DNA from: Gigantopelta aegis
Lineage: Eukaryota > Mollusca > Gastropoda > Neomphalida > Peltospiridae
Length of the DNA stretch: 64,000 nucleotides
NCBI RefSeq assembly: GCF_016097555.1
Contig: NC_054704.1
Location: 79,300,391 to 79,364,390 of the forward strand
Reading direction: 5' to 3'
Numbering within the stretch: position 1 is the first letter of the stretch; every line of letters starts with the position of its first letter. The translations under genes and the position numbers were made by a program. The notes below the pieces were generated by a model that was given only the letters and a program-made list of their open reading frames with translations, was not told where the DNA came from and searched no databases. Below, in pieces: positions 28,320-40,637 of this stretch.

Positions 28320-28658
28320 GCCTTGTTGTGATGTCACACGTCATTATGTAACTTGGTGTGTAGCTTCCAGTGTTTTTTCCAGAGAAGGCTAAAAATGCGA
28401 CTGAACATTACGAATAAATAAAAAACGGCCTGTCACTTTTTTTTTAAATTTGGTATGATTCATATACATTGTAAATGTGACATATAGGTACCAAAAGACA
28501 GAAAAATACGTGTTTTATTACTGTGGCTCTTTAAATACTGATGTAATGACAGTCTCACTTGCTATCAATACACAGAACATTAATTTCAGTGTTTGGTATC
28601 CACGAAATGGTCGCACTTACATGTAAGCTGGTGCTGCATGGTGCTTAATTAATTTCCA

Positions 28659-28766
28659 GGGCCCCGTTCCATGAAGCGATCTTAGCACTAAGATCACCTA
28701 AGTGCATAACGTAGCTATGCACTTAAGGTGATCTTAGAGCTAAGATTGCTTTGTGGAACAGGACCC
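28659..28766. mobile_element. Small palindromic MITE
   Basis: The entire 108 bp folds on itself: GGGCCCCGTTCCATGAAGCG pairs with the right end TTTGTGGAACAGGACCC, and GCACTTAAGGTGATCTTAGA pairs with the left arm. Almost no loop. Confidence 0.85.
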
Positions 28767-31363
28767 AGGTGTATACTAACTGCTTTTCAGCCTGATATTC
28801 AGAATTAAATGTAGACATTTGCTATAAACTTCATTTTATTATAGATTTAAAATGAATTTGTCAGGTTTTTATTACTAATTTAAAAGGTTAAAACATTTTT
28901 TTTAGGAGTAGATACATGTATTTAATCAAAGATTACTTAAAACAACTTAGAAATTTGGATTTCAGGGTATTCAAGGAACTACAGATACCTGATGAGCTTA
29001 TGAGCAAATGAATGTTTATACTTTAACAAACCCTAAAATACAACAAAACAAAACATCACTCAATAATTTCAATACTGATTTTGTATTCTACCCAGCATAA
29101 CAATCAATGCATCACAATTTACTGACAAATATACTGTCATAAATTTGTCTGAGCATGGTAATAACTAAATCTTTCAGTATTCTAAAAGTAACTTTCTAAT
29201 ATAAGATGTTTTTCCTCTTCTCTTTTGCGGGGTAAATTTACAGATGTATAATATTTTAACAGTCAAAAACTGAATAAAGTCACATAATGCAGTAAACTGA
29301 TTTTATGCTAAATTTGTGGCCTACATGTTTATCTATAAATCTCCCCCCCCGCCTCCTCCCCTCCCCCCCCAAAAAATAAATAAAAAATAAAATTAAAACA
29401 GCAATTCAATTCATTCATATACAGCAGAATCTAACTGGGTGGAACTCGGAAGAGTCGAATACACTGCAACAAACCAAAAACCAAGTCCAGAGTTACACTT
29501 ACAGTATGTTAACTGAATGGTTAGGTTGAACTACCCGATGGGTTGAACTCTTTCTCGAGCACTAACAAGGTTCGAGCCAACGAGATTCAACTGTACTTTG
29601 AAATCAATTTCTTTTATCCTTAGTATGATTAATTTTGACGTTTATAATTATACACATCAGGTCATCCAATTAGAATTCAGAAATGATCATACAAAGGAAC
29701 AATAGTTACCACCACTGTTATTTTATGCCTGATGGGTCTATAACATTTTCACTATACAAATTTGCTTTAAATACAATTGTGGAAAACCCCTATGGGGTGT
29801 TTTCAATGTGCATGGTTTTTGACACAGTGAAGGTGTGAAATGTGGAAAACGGATGTACATGTAGTTATCAATAGCAGCATTTCCATATGCATGGCACAGT
29901 TTAGGGTAACCACACATGCACTGCACCTACATGAATGTCATATCAAAAACCATGAACATGGAAAATGGCTCTCAATCATAACACAAAACAAAAGAAGAAA
30001 AAAGGAGTAAATTGTAATTATACTCCTGTGAGTGTCTTCTTGCCTCAGGGTTGACTATACATGACTGTATGTTTAAACATGCATAATTATAAATATTGTG
30101 GTTCATGTACATCCAAAATCAACTGGCATTCATAAAACTGATTTAACATTTTCTTATTCCATCAATCTCTTCTTTCAAGCGACATGAATAGTAAACATAC
30201 CAAGCGTATTAAACAGTTAATTTTATATATACACATTCCATAATGCAATCTGTATGTCATTTGTAAAATAAAAAATATTTTTACACAATGTATAAAGAAT
30301 TATAAACGCTTTAGTCTCCGAGGCTTTAATCTATACAGATCGTCACTGTAAAAACCAAAAAATGAAGGCATTCACATATTGGCCCTATACAACGTGTATG
30401 TAAAATTGTTGAAAACTGTTGGACGTATGATTGGTAATGAAATCACAACAAATACAATGTACGTTCCTACAGGAAGTATAATAAACACTGATACAAGGAT
30501 GGACAATGGGGTGGTGGGGTGGTGGTACAGCAAGACAGAGTACCTATTTTACTTCATACCTGACTCAATGTTACATACACCATTTTCTTTATGTTATGTA
30601 ATGATTCAGTGCAAATTCACAAAGCCACAATGAAATCTAAAGATGGGGAAACATCATCTGATGTTTCAGGCAGAAATTATGATCCAAAATGTGAACAAAG
30701 TGGTTTTATTCTACAATGATGCATCTCATTTTCATGTTAATTTGTTCTTCGATACTAAAAAAATTCATATACTGATGAAAAAAAAGAGAAGGGAACACAT
30801 GAAATTGTAGACCACATTTAATTCACTACTAGTGTAGTAATGTCTGTATTTTATACAAAGTCATAATGTGGGAATGAATATCAGTAGTGTCAAATTGACC
30901 GCCAGTAACATGGTTAACTGTTGACACCATGAACTGAGGGTGTTTGTTACAGTCACTATTTGCTGTGTTATGTTTATGTGATCCCTTTTTTTTATCTCAA
31001 ATAGTATATAAATTCACTGCTTCTTTTTCAACTGGTACTATATACTCCCCAGACCCAGCTTAGGTGTGTTTTGGGCCTAATACTTCCCCCAAGTCACAGG
31101 CTATGAGAAGTCTGGTTATTTGAGATGTTTGAAATGGTAGGCTATAACCTGACATAACATTTGACACAAGACTCAACTGTTAAAGTACTAGAGGTGCCTG
31201 TCTAAGAAAGCAGACTAATTATTATCTAGAACTCGACAAAGTGTTTACCCTACATCCAGTTCACAACCTTCATGTACAAACGAACAGAGGAGTTTCCATT
31301 TTCTCTACAGACCTGCCAAACCTAATAAAGTGCTAATATTTCACAACAGTTTTTAGTAAGACA
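28767..31363. other. AT-rich gene-less stretch
   Basis: No coding exon found. Contains a C-rich run at 29342-29369 (G-rich on the - strand). Short ORFs (for example 30379-30633) show no protein-like composition. Confidence 0.5.
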
Positions 31364-31518
31364 CCAGGGAACATTTTGTATTGTATCGCATTGCGATTCG
31401 CTGCACAAGTTTCGGAGATTGCTACACAATTTTAAAACATTAAACAGTAGTCGCTAATCAATTCTCAATTGACTAGAAATATCGCTAATCAAAGTTTTGA
31501 AAACAAAATGTTCCCTGG
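31364..31518. mobile_element. MITE (CCAGGGAACATTTTG family), complete
   Basis: Terminal inverted repeats CCAGGGAACATTTTGT and ACAAAATGTTCCCTGG, flanked by GACAC on both sides. Related to 5117-5250. Confidence 0.85.
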
Positions 31519-32574
31519 ACACACTTCAATAATTGACTGTGTGCACTGACCCAAACAGTCAAAACACTCTATACATTTAAATCAAATCAGGATATTGTTT
31601 TGCCCTCTTTAAAAAAACTACCCAGAACATTTTCAGCCAAGCATACACACTTGAATAACTGAAGAAATGTTTATTTACTGTTATGTACTCTAAACCACTG
31701 ATAAAAATAAAATTGTATATAAAAAAAAATTCTACTGCTGTAAAAAAAATTCTTTTCAAATTTCTGGGGGGGTTTCTGGGTTTTTTGGCTGGTTTATATT
31801 ATTAAAAATCAAAAAGTTCCTGAAAAATGTTGGGGGTTTTGGATGGGGTTTTTTTAAGGAGATGATTTAATTATGAATATCAATACGACATATTATAGCA
31901 TCAAGGGTTGGCAGGTCTGCCTCCAGTTCATATTTTTAATCACATGTTCTGAATTCTGCACAGAAGTGTTCAGAGGACACGGCACTTCAGCGGTATTCAG
32001 TCAGCCATATTTACAATGTAGTAGAATACACTGAATCAGTAAGAGAACACATGCCGCTACGATTCTTTCTTTCACAAGTACAGCAAAACCTTCCAGAGCA
32101 AATGCCTCAAGTTTATAAATAGGGAATTGGTCATAGGATACAAATGAAACAAATGGAGTGTATATCAATCTATACTCAAAGGTCAACTCTTACATTTCAG
32201 ACACAGTTTGCCTGATGAGAATTACTCAAATCAAATATCAACCTTTGGGCCATAATAAATTAGATGCTAGATTTTTATCAAATTTTGTTTCAATGGAGTA
32301 AGAGGTAAAAAAAAAATATTAATGTTTTCAGGACATTAAATCTTTTTTATACATGTTTTTTGTTTAAAATAATATTTTCAAGATATTTGTACATCACTAT
32401 ATATTTTAAGGCCAAAACATTTTATTCTTGACCAGTTAATAAGTTAATAAACAACCAGTGGGGGGGGCATACCTTTATTCTTGAGGTGGGCAGGACTGAA
32501 AATCCAGGATTTATCTTATTATGTCCTTGCTCGAATAAGACATTCTATTAGAAGTAAGAGGAGGATGCATCAAC
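31519..32574. other. AT-rich gene-less stretch
   Basis: Homopolymer-rich; no gene recognised on either strand. Confidence 0.5.
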
Positions 32575-32950
32575 ATATTGTCTGTTTATACTTATTTTCA
32601 TGCTTATATCCAATTAAGATTCAAGCACGCTGTCCTGGGTACACACCTCAGCTATCTGGGCCTCATTCACTACCTCACGCAACTTATGATATTATATCAC
32701 AGTGCAATGCTAAAAGACTTGCAAAGAGGATGCTTTGTTGTCTAGCAGAGCCTAAGAGAGCTTTGTGAATTAGGCCCCAGAACAGTGGGTTAGTGGTTAG
32801 TGAGAGATAAGTTAGCATAGTGGCTTTACACCTAGCCACTAAGTCGTTAAAACTAGCTCTGGGTGACAGCCCGATACCAGGATATTAACCTAGTACCTAC
32901 CAGCCTTAAGTTGATGGTTAATTAGCCACTTCACTACTGAGGCCACCAGT
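32575..32950 (-). mobile_element. SINE type D interrupted by a MITE
   Basis: TTATATCCAATTAAGATTCA, AGCACGCTGTCCTGGGTACA and the AGTGGTTAGTGAGAGATAAG block define the family. The sequence breaks at CAGCTATCTGGGC (32656) and resumes at CAGTGGGTTAGTGG. Confidence 0.8.
32657..32779 (+). mobile_element. MITE (GGGCCTAATTCAC family) nested in SINE D
   Basis: Inverted ends GGGCCTCATTCACTA and TTGTGAATTAGGCCCC. Shares the CAGTGCAATGCTAAAAGA core with 25574-25780. Confidence 0.8.
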
Positions 32951-33606
32951 ATTAACATATTCTAGGATGTCTGCATAAAAGGACATTGCTTAACCTAGAA
33001 GGCATTAGCTGCAGATTGATTTTTACTGTACATGTATATATATATATATAATATATATTTGTATAATATATATAGTGAATATGAGTAGGTCAACGTACAC
33101 AACAAACAACACGCAAAACACACTTGGCCACTCTTGTAACAAGGCCACAGCACTGAGGTAATAGAGGTGCAGGTCAGATCTTCACTCTAATCGTAAACTC
33201 ATTAAATGTTACAAAAATAGGTTCCGTCGTCGTATATTCCTTCACAACCCAAGAGGCATTCACTTGCCATTCTCAAGGCCATTATCTCCTTCTTTTTTAA
33301 TGAATATTCACTTGGCCACTTTACCGAAATATCTCATCACAGTTGCACATTATTCTCGTTATGTGAGAAACCATATATGGAGGAAACCAACCGACTGGAA
33401 GTCAGTTCAGGTCTTTAAATCCACATGCACCGCATCCAATACCCTGATAAAAACAACACGTAGCAACCCATTGCTAACAAATTGCATTGTTTGGATATAT
33501 TCTTTGTTTTCTCATTTCTTGTGAAACATGCTTTGTTTACAGGTAAAGCTCATGTACTGTCTTGACTAGGTTTGTACCGGTGGGGTTGAGGTGGGGGTGG
33601 GTGAGT
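32951..33606. other. Downstream flank of dystrobrevin
   Basis: Lies directly 3' of the dystrobrevin stop, so it is probably 3' UTR. (AT)-rich microsatellite at 33035-33076. No ORF of note. Confidence 0.45.
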
Positions 33607-33747
33607 TCACCGGTTCACCCACCTCCGCGTGGACTCCTCCCAGTCTGTGTTCCCGCCCTCCTCGTCGTCTGTCCGTATGTACGATTCCTCGTCCGTCTGG
33701 AGAAAACTTTCTTCATCGGTCGTGTAACGAGAACTTGTCATCAGCTC
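33607..33747 (-). CDS. Dystrobrevin terminal coding exon
   Basis: Acceptor TATTTACTTGCAG; encodes [40 protein letters not shown] and RRWVNR followed by TGA. Three further (Y/F)xxTD(D/E) repeats, then a basic-aromatic C terminus. I recall similar endings in insect dystrobrevins, which would need an alignment to confirm. Confidence 0.9.
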   Translation of the reverse strand, partial: ELMTSSRYTTDEESFLQTDEESYIRTDDEEGGNTDWEESTRRWVNR

Positions 33748-36700
33748 CTGCAAGTAAATAGAGAATATTATACGAGTTTCCACTAGATATACTGATGGAA
33801 ATAAATAAAAGATCACACAGATAGCAACAAGAAATATTGACTGCATCAAAATATCAATTCATATTGTCAGAAGTTGACTGGGAACATATAGAATGAATAA
33901 AATTTCGTCTACAATTTGATGTGTTCCCTTATTTCTTTCCATCAGTATATAATTTTTTACGAAAAATTAGTGAACTTTCCATGTTAGTATCTGACCAAAT
34001 GAAAGTGAAAGAAAGAAGTGTTTTATTTAACGACGCACTCAACACATTTTATTTACGGTTATATGGCGTCAGACATATGGTTAAGGACCACACATATTTT
34101 TTTAGAGGAAACCCGCTGTTGCCACATAGGCTACTCTTTTTTACGACAGGCAGCAAGGGATCTTTTATTTGCGCTTCCCACAGGCAGGATAGCACAAACC
34201 ATGGCCTTTGTTGAACCAGTTATGGATCACTGGTCGGTGCAAGTGGTTTACACCTACCCATTGAGCCTTGCGGGGCACTCACTCAGGGTTTGGAGTCGGT
34301 ATCTGGATTAAAAATTCCATGCCTCGACTGGGATCCGAACCCAGTACCTACCAGCCTGTAGACCGATGGCCTGCCACGACGCCACCGAGGCCGGTTAAAT
34401 GAAAGTGAGGTCAGATACCATGGGAATTTCACATGATTTGTAAAAAAAATATATATCTAGTGAAAATGAGTGTGGTATTTTATTTATTACCCACCTTCAA
34501 ATAATGTCAAATCTGATAATAGCTTCCAACATAATAAGACATATGAATGCGCAAATTAGGGAAGATTACATCACTTTCCGAAGTGACACACACGTGTGTT
34601 TGTGTGTGATGAAAAATAATATTGCAGGATTATCTTGGTTTAAATTTTCATATTTAGAAGATCAATTATATTTAAAGTGTTTCAGACTGTCCTAATGTTT
34701 ATAACTGTTTGGGCTACTACAAACATCAAGATACCAAGGATGAATCACTGTTTAATGACTCTTCAGCACAATTTAAACTACCTGGTAAGTCTATTTCATG
34801 AAATTGAATATACAGACATTGAGTACATAGACATTGAAAACAAGATGTGTTTTTTTTAGTTTTTTTTTTTACTAACAACAATTAACAAATACAATGAAAC
34901 CTGTCTAAACTGGACCTTGAACAAACCGGAATCCTGTCAATCCACATTTCATGGTCCTTAATTTTCTAAATTAAGTTAAGCAAACCAGTCGGTAACATTA
35001 ATGCGATGACTCACCCCTGGCTGGTTGTCATACAGCTCGGTATCTTCATGACTCTTTGAGCTCTTGTCGTCATCTGTCCGTGTGTACGACTCTCCGTCCT
35101 CTGTCAGCAGAATACTGTCATCATCCGTCTTCACATACGAGTCGCCATCTTCTCCAGGAATGTAGCTAAAAAAAAATAATAATAAAAAAAAAAAAAAAAT
35201 TAATGTTTAATGAAACTTCAGCACAAAAATCCTCGAAAACATCAGTGAATGTCAAACAAAGGAATACATGTACTATTTGAAAAAAAAATTGATGAGTTAA
35301 ATCAATATAAAAACTCAATAGCTATAGAGTGTTAATGCCAAGGATTCAACCCCCTCTGTGGACCCATGCTCTGATTGGGTTTTTTCTCATCTGATCTAGT
35401 GCCCCACAAATAGTATATCAAAGGCCATAAGCATAACTCAAGCAAGCTTTCTGCCAGAGGGTAAAATGGGTACGGCGCCATACTCAATTTGTTTTGCAGA
35501 TTTTAGTTTTTTAAGTTAACCTTTTGACCAAATTACCGGTAATTACTCTTATCATTACTGTATGATTTTCTTAACCCAAAGCCTAAACTTAACCCATTTT
35601 CTTTTTGGGGAGGTTCCCCCATACCCCCTGTTGACTGTGGTTGCATACAATTCCATAGTGCCATACCCAAAAATGTCATTCTGGCAGAAACACTGCAATG
35701 ATATGTGGTTCTGTAAGTGTATATCAGAGATCCCTTGTTGTTAATGGAAACAATGTGGCAGGTGTTGTCTAAAACTATATGTAACATCTAATTGCTAATA
35801 AGTAATAAATCAATGTGTTCTAGTGGTGTCATTAAACAAAACAAAACTTTAAACTGTCATAGGCAAAAAGCAATAATGTGATCTGTGTATGCAGGTGGTC
35901 ACATTAAACAAGATTTCCTGGCTTTACTCAAATCAACAACCCCTGCACGTGCTGTAACCTCACTGTGGTGCAGGGGTGTAACGTTCTCTTTGAGAATGGC
36001 CAATACAGCACAAATTGAAGTTTAGAGTAAAATTCGGTGTCCGTAAAATTCTGTGATATTTGTATTTGTATTTTTGCACAGTTCTTTACACTGTTTTTGT
36101 TTAAACCTTGAATTTTTATATTGATGTTGATCATCACTTTATTTATTTGCATTACCACAGTTTGACACCCAATAGCCGATGTATTTTTCATGCTGGGGTG
36201 TCGTTAAACATTCATTCATTCATTCAAACCAACAATCTTCTATCTACAAAAAAACAAAGCACAAAGAATTATTTTGTTACTAACAAAATCATTCTTTGTG
36301 GGGTTTTTTTTCAGTACCAATGTAAGGCAACAAAATGAAAACCCCCAAAACTCATCTAATCTAATCGTGAAAACTTTAATGCATTATCAATAAAACAGAT
36401 TTGTATTTATTTATTTAAAAAAACATAAGAATGAAAATTTAATAGCTCTTCAGATTGCACACATCAAGTTATCAAGTTCTCAACAACAAAAAAACCCTGA
36501 TTCAGCCTCCAAGTGAAAATGCCCAGCAAACAGATTACATCATGAATGAGAAATCAATTTCCTCTTACTGATACTTAAGTGTCCATAGGTAATGTAATAT
36601 TATATCTTCAGTAAGGATTTAGAAAAAAGGGGGAAAAAATGATGTCATGTACTGAAGAAATTTAAAATTTATGTCTTGGTATAAATGATTAAAACTAATT

Positions 36701-39700
36701 CTTTTCATACAAGTATGACCAGAGGCAAATTACAGTAATCGATCAAATTTCTAAAAAGTTCACTTGCAACCAAAAAAAAGATATAATGATAAGTATATAA
36801 GTAGGTAAATGATGTGTATCCCATTACTATTACAATGACACTTATTATAATCATTATAATATTAGTTGTATTGTTTTCAATATACAGTTGAACTTGCTAA
36901 ACGATCCACTTTTAAATATAACAATTAGGCACCATTATACACAAGAAATATGTTGTTTCAATATACAGTTGAACTTGCTAAAGGATCCATTGTTAAATAT
37001 AACAATTAGGCACCATTATACACAAGAAATACGTTTCAATATACAGTTGAACTTGCTAAAGGATCCACTGTTAAATATAACAATTAGGCACCATTATATA
37101 CAAGAAATACGTTTCCATTAACTTTTTTTTTTTTTTTAAATAAATGTTCATTGCCCATTTCAATTGGTTTGACTGGGCCTTGGCCTTGCTGTCATACTAA
37201 AAACCACATTCAGTTGTTCCCTTGGGTGATTCTTCCAATTTGACCTAACAGTAAAATTACTACTATAGCTTCTGTCAATAAAGGCTCTTTATACCTACCA
37301 AAGTGGTAAATACTACAACAATTGGACAATGGTTTATTTACTGAGATCTCCACTATATCTACTGTCAGTAGAGGCTCTTTATACACTAAACACACCAACA
37401 ACCGGACAATGATTTATTTACTGAGATCTCCACTATATCTACTGTTAGTAGAGGCTCTTTATACACTAAACACACCAACAACCGGACAATGGTTTATTTA
37501 CTGAGATCTCCACTATATCTACTGTCAGTAGAGGCTCTTTATACACTAAACACACCAACAACCGGACAATGGTTTATTTACTGAGATCTCCACTATATCT
37601 ACTGTCAGTAGAGGCTCTTTATACACTAAACACACCAACAACTGGACAATGGTTTATTTACTGAGATCTCCACAATATCTACTGTCAGTAGAGGCTCTTT
37701 ATATACTAAACACACCAACAACCAGACAATGGTTTATTTACTGAGTTCTGCACTATATCTACTGTCAATAGAAGCTCTTTATACACTAAACACACCAACA
37801 ACTTGACAATGGTTTATTTACTGAGATCTCCACTATATCTACTGTCAGTAGAGGCTCTTTATACACTAAACACACCAACAACCGGACAATGGTTTATTTA
37901 CTGAGATCTCCACTATATCTACTGTCAGTAGAGGCTCTTTATACACTAAACACACCAACAACTGGACAATGGTTTATTTACTGAGATCTCCACAATATCT
38001 ACTGTCAGTAGAGGCTCTTTATATACTAAACACACCAACAACCAGACAATGGTTTATTTACTGAGTTCTGCACTATATCTACTGTCAATAGAAGCTCTTT
38101 ATACACTAAACACACCAACAACTTGACAATGGTTTATTTACTGAGATCTCCACTATATCTACTGTCAGTAGAGGCTCTTTATACACTAAACACACCAACA
38201 ACTGGACAATGGTTTATTTACTGAGATCTCCACAATATCTACTGTCAGTAGAGGCTCTTTATATACTAAACACACCAACAACCGGACAATGGTTTATTTA
38301 CTGAGTTCTGCACTATATCTACTGTCAATAGAAGCTCTTTATACACTAAACACACCAACAACTTGACAATGGTTTATTTACTGAGATCTCCACTATATCT
38401 ACTGTCAGTAGAGGCTCTTTATACACTAAACACACCAACAACCGGACAATGGTTTATTTACTGAGATCTCCACTATATCTACTGTCAGTAGAGGCTCTTT
38501 ATATACTAAACACACCAACAACCGGACAATGGTTTATTTACTGAGATCTCCACTATATCTACTGTCAGTAGAGGCTCTTTATATACTAAACACACCAACA
38601 ACCGGACAATGGTTTATTTACTGAGATCTCCACTATATCTACTGTCAGTAGAGGCTCTTTATATACTAAACACACCAACAACCGGACAATGGTTTATTTA
38701 CTGAGATCTCCACTATATCTACTGTCAGTAGAGGCTCTTTATATACTAAACACACCAACAACCGGACAATGGTTTATTTACTGAGATCTCCACTATATCT
38801 ACTGTCAGTAGAGGCTCTTTATATACTAAACACACCAACAACCGGACAATGGTTTATTTACTGAGATCTCCACTATATCTACTGTCAATAGAGGCTCTTT
38901 ATATACTAAACACACCAACAACCGGACAATGGTTTATTTACTGAGTTCTGCACTATATCTACTGTCAATAGAAGCTCTTTATACACTAAACACACCAACA
39001 ACTGGACAATGGTTTATTTACTGAGATCTCCACTATATCTACTGTCAATAGAAGCTCTTTATATACTAAACACACCAACAACCAGACAATGGTTTATTTA
39101 CCGAGTTCTGCACTATATCTACTGTCAGTAGAGGCTCTTTATATACTAAACATTCCAACAACCGGACAATGGTTTATTTACTGAGATCTCCACTGTATCT
39201 ACTGTCAGTAGAGGCTCTTTATATACTAAACACACCAACAACCAGACAATGGTTTATTTACTGAGTTCTGCACTATATCTACTGTTAGTAGAGGCTCTTT
39301 ATATACTAAACATTCCAACAACTGGACAATGGTTTATTTACTGAGATACCACTATATCTACTGTCAGTAGAGGCTCTTTATATACTAAACACACCAACAA
39401 CCGGACAATGGTTTATTTACTGAGATACCACTATATCTACTGTCAATAGAAGCTCTTTACACTAAACACTCCAACAACCGGACAATTAATGGTTTATTTT
39501 GTGAGATATCCACTATATCTACTGTCAGTAGAAGTTCTTTACACTAAACACACCAACAACCGGACAATGGTTTATTTACTGAGTTCTGCACTCACTTGGT
39601 TGAATCGGGCTCGGTGTCGCTGGCATTCTGACTACTACTCTCACTGCGCTGGCGTCGCGCCCGCAACTGTGCGAGGAATTCAGATTCTTGTTTGAGTCGC

Positions 39701-40589
39701 CACTTGATGTCGTCGCGCCATGACTCGATATCGTCGGTGCCAGATGCTCTCATCAGCGAGACGCCGTAACTGTCTAAAAATATCAAACGTAATACCCAAG
39801 GTTTAAGCTGTCATTCACCAGGCAATCTGCACAAATTGAAGATGAATTTTGTGAATATATTTCATGAGTGGTTCATCAAACAGCAAATCCGACATTCTCA
39901 TATCACATCGTTTCTTTCTTTATCCTACCAGCGATAGAAATAAGCAGAATTTTTCACTAGTTCACTGGACAAGTGCATCTAGAAATCTACTGGTCCACTA
40001 ATATTTTCACTTGTCCAAATAAATGTTCTGTTTTATTAAAATACAAGGACCTGACTGCTCAAAATGAAACTGCATTGAACATTTTTATTTGTCCATTACG
40101 ATACATTCTGCTTTTCCAAGCAGATTTTCACTTGTCAAACGGACAAGTGCTTAATTATTTTGAACACTGCCTACTATACTACAGGCCTATATATTTGGCA
40201 AGGTATGATGTCTATAACAATTTCTATTTTGTTAATCTTTGCAAGGCCAAAAAAATATTGCTTTGTTATGTGACAGAGATGAAAATGATAGAAGATACCA
40301 CAGCATACAACATACCAGCCATATATCTACTTATAGCAATGCTTAAAATGGAGATGGATCACATGAGTGATTGACTTCAATACTTTAGGTTTTCTCCATC
40401 CCAATTACAATCAGTGTCCCATGACTGGTACATGGTATGTACTGTCCTGTCTATTTGGAAGGGTGAATATAAAAGATCTCTTGGTTTTTGGAAGGAGAAT
40501 CCTGTGGGGTGACAGTGGGACATTTCTCCATCTGTCTAGGTTGTCTGTCTGTCTGTCTCTCTGTCTCTGTCTGTCTGTCTGTCTCTGTC

Positions 40590-40637
<48 letters not shown>

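Noticed and set aside
34018-34311. 97-aa ORFs
   Set aside because: Lie entirely within a SINE; the same peptides recur at 43955, 52706 and 59239.
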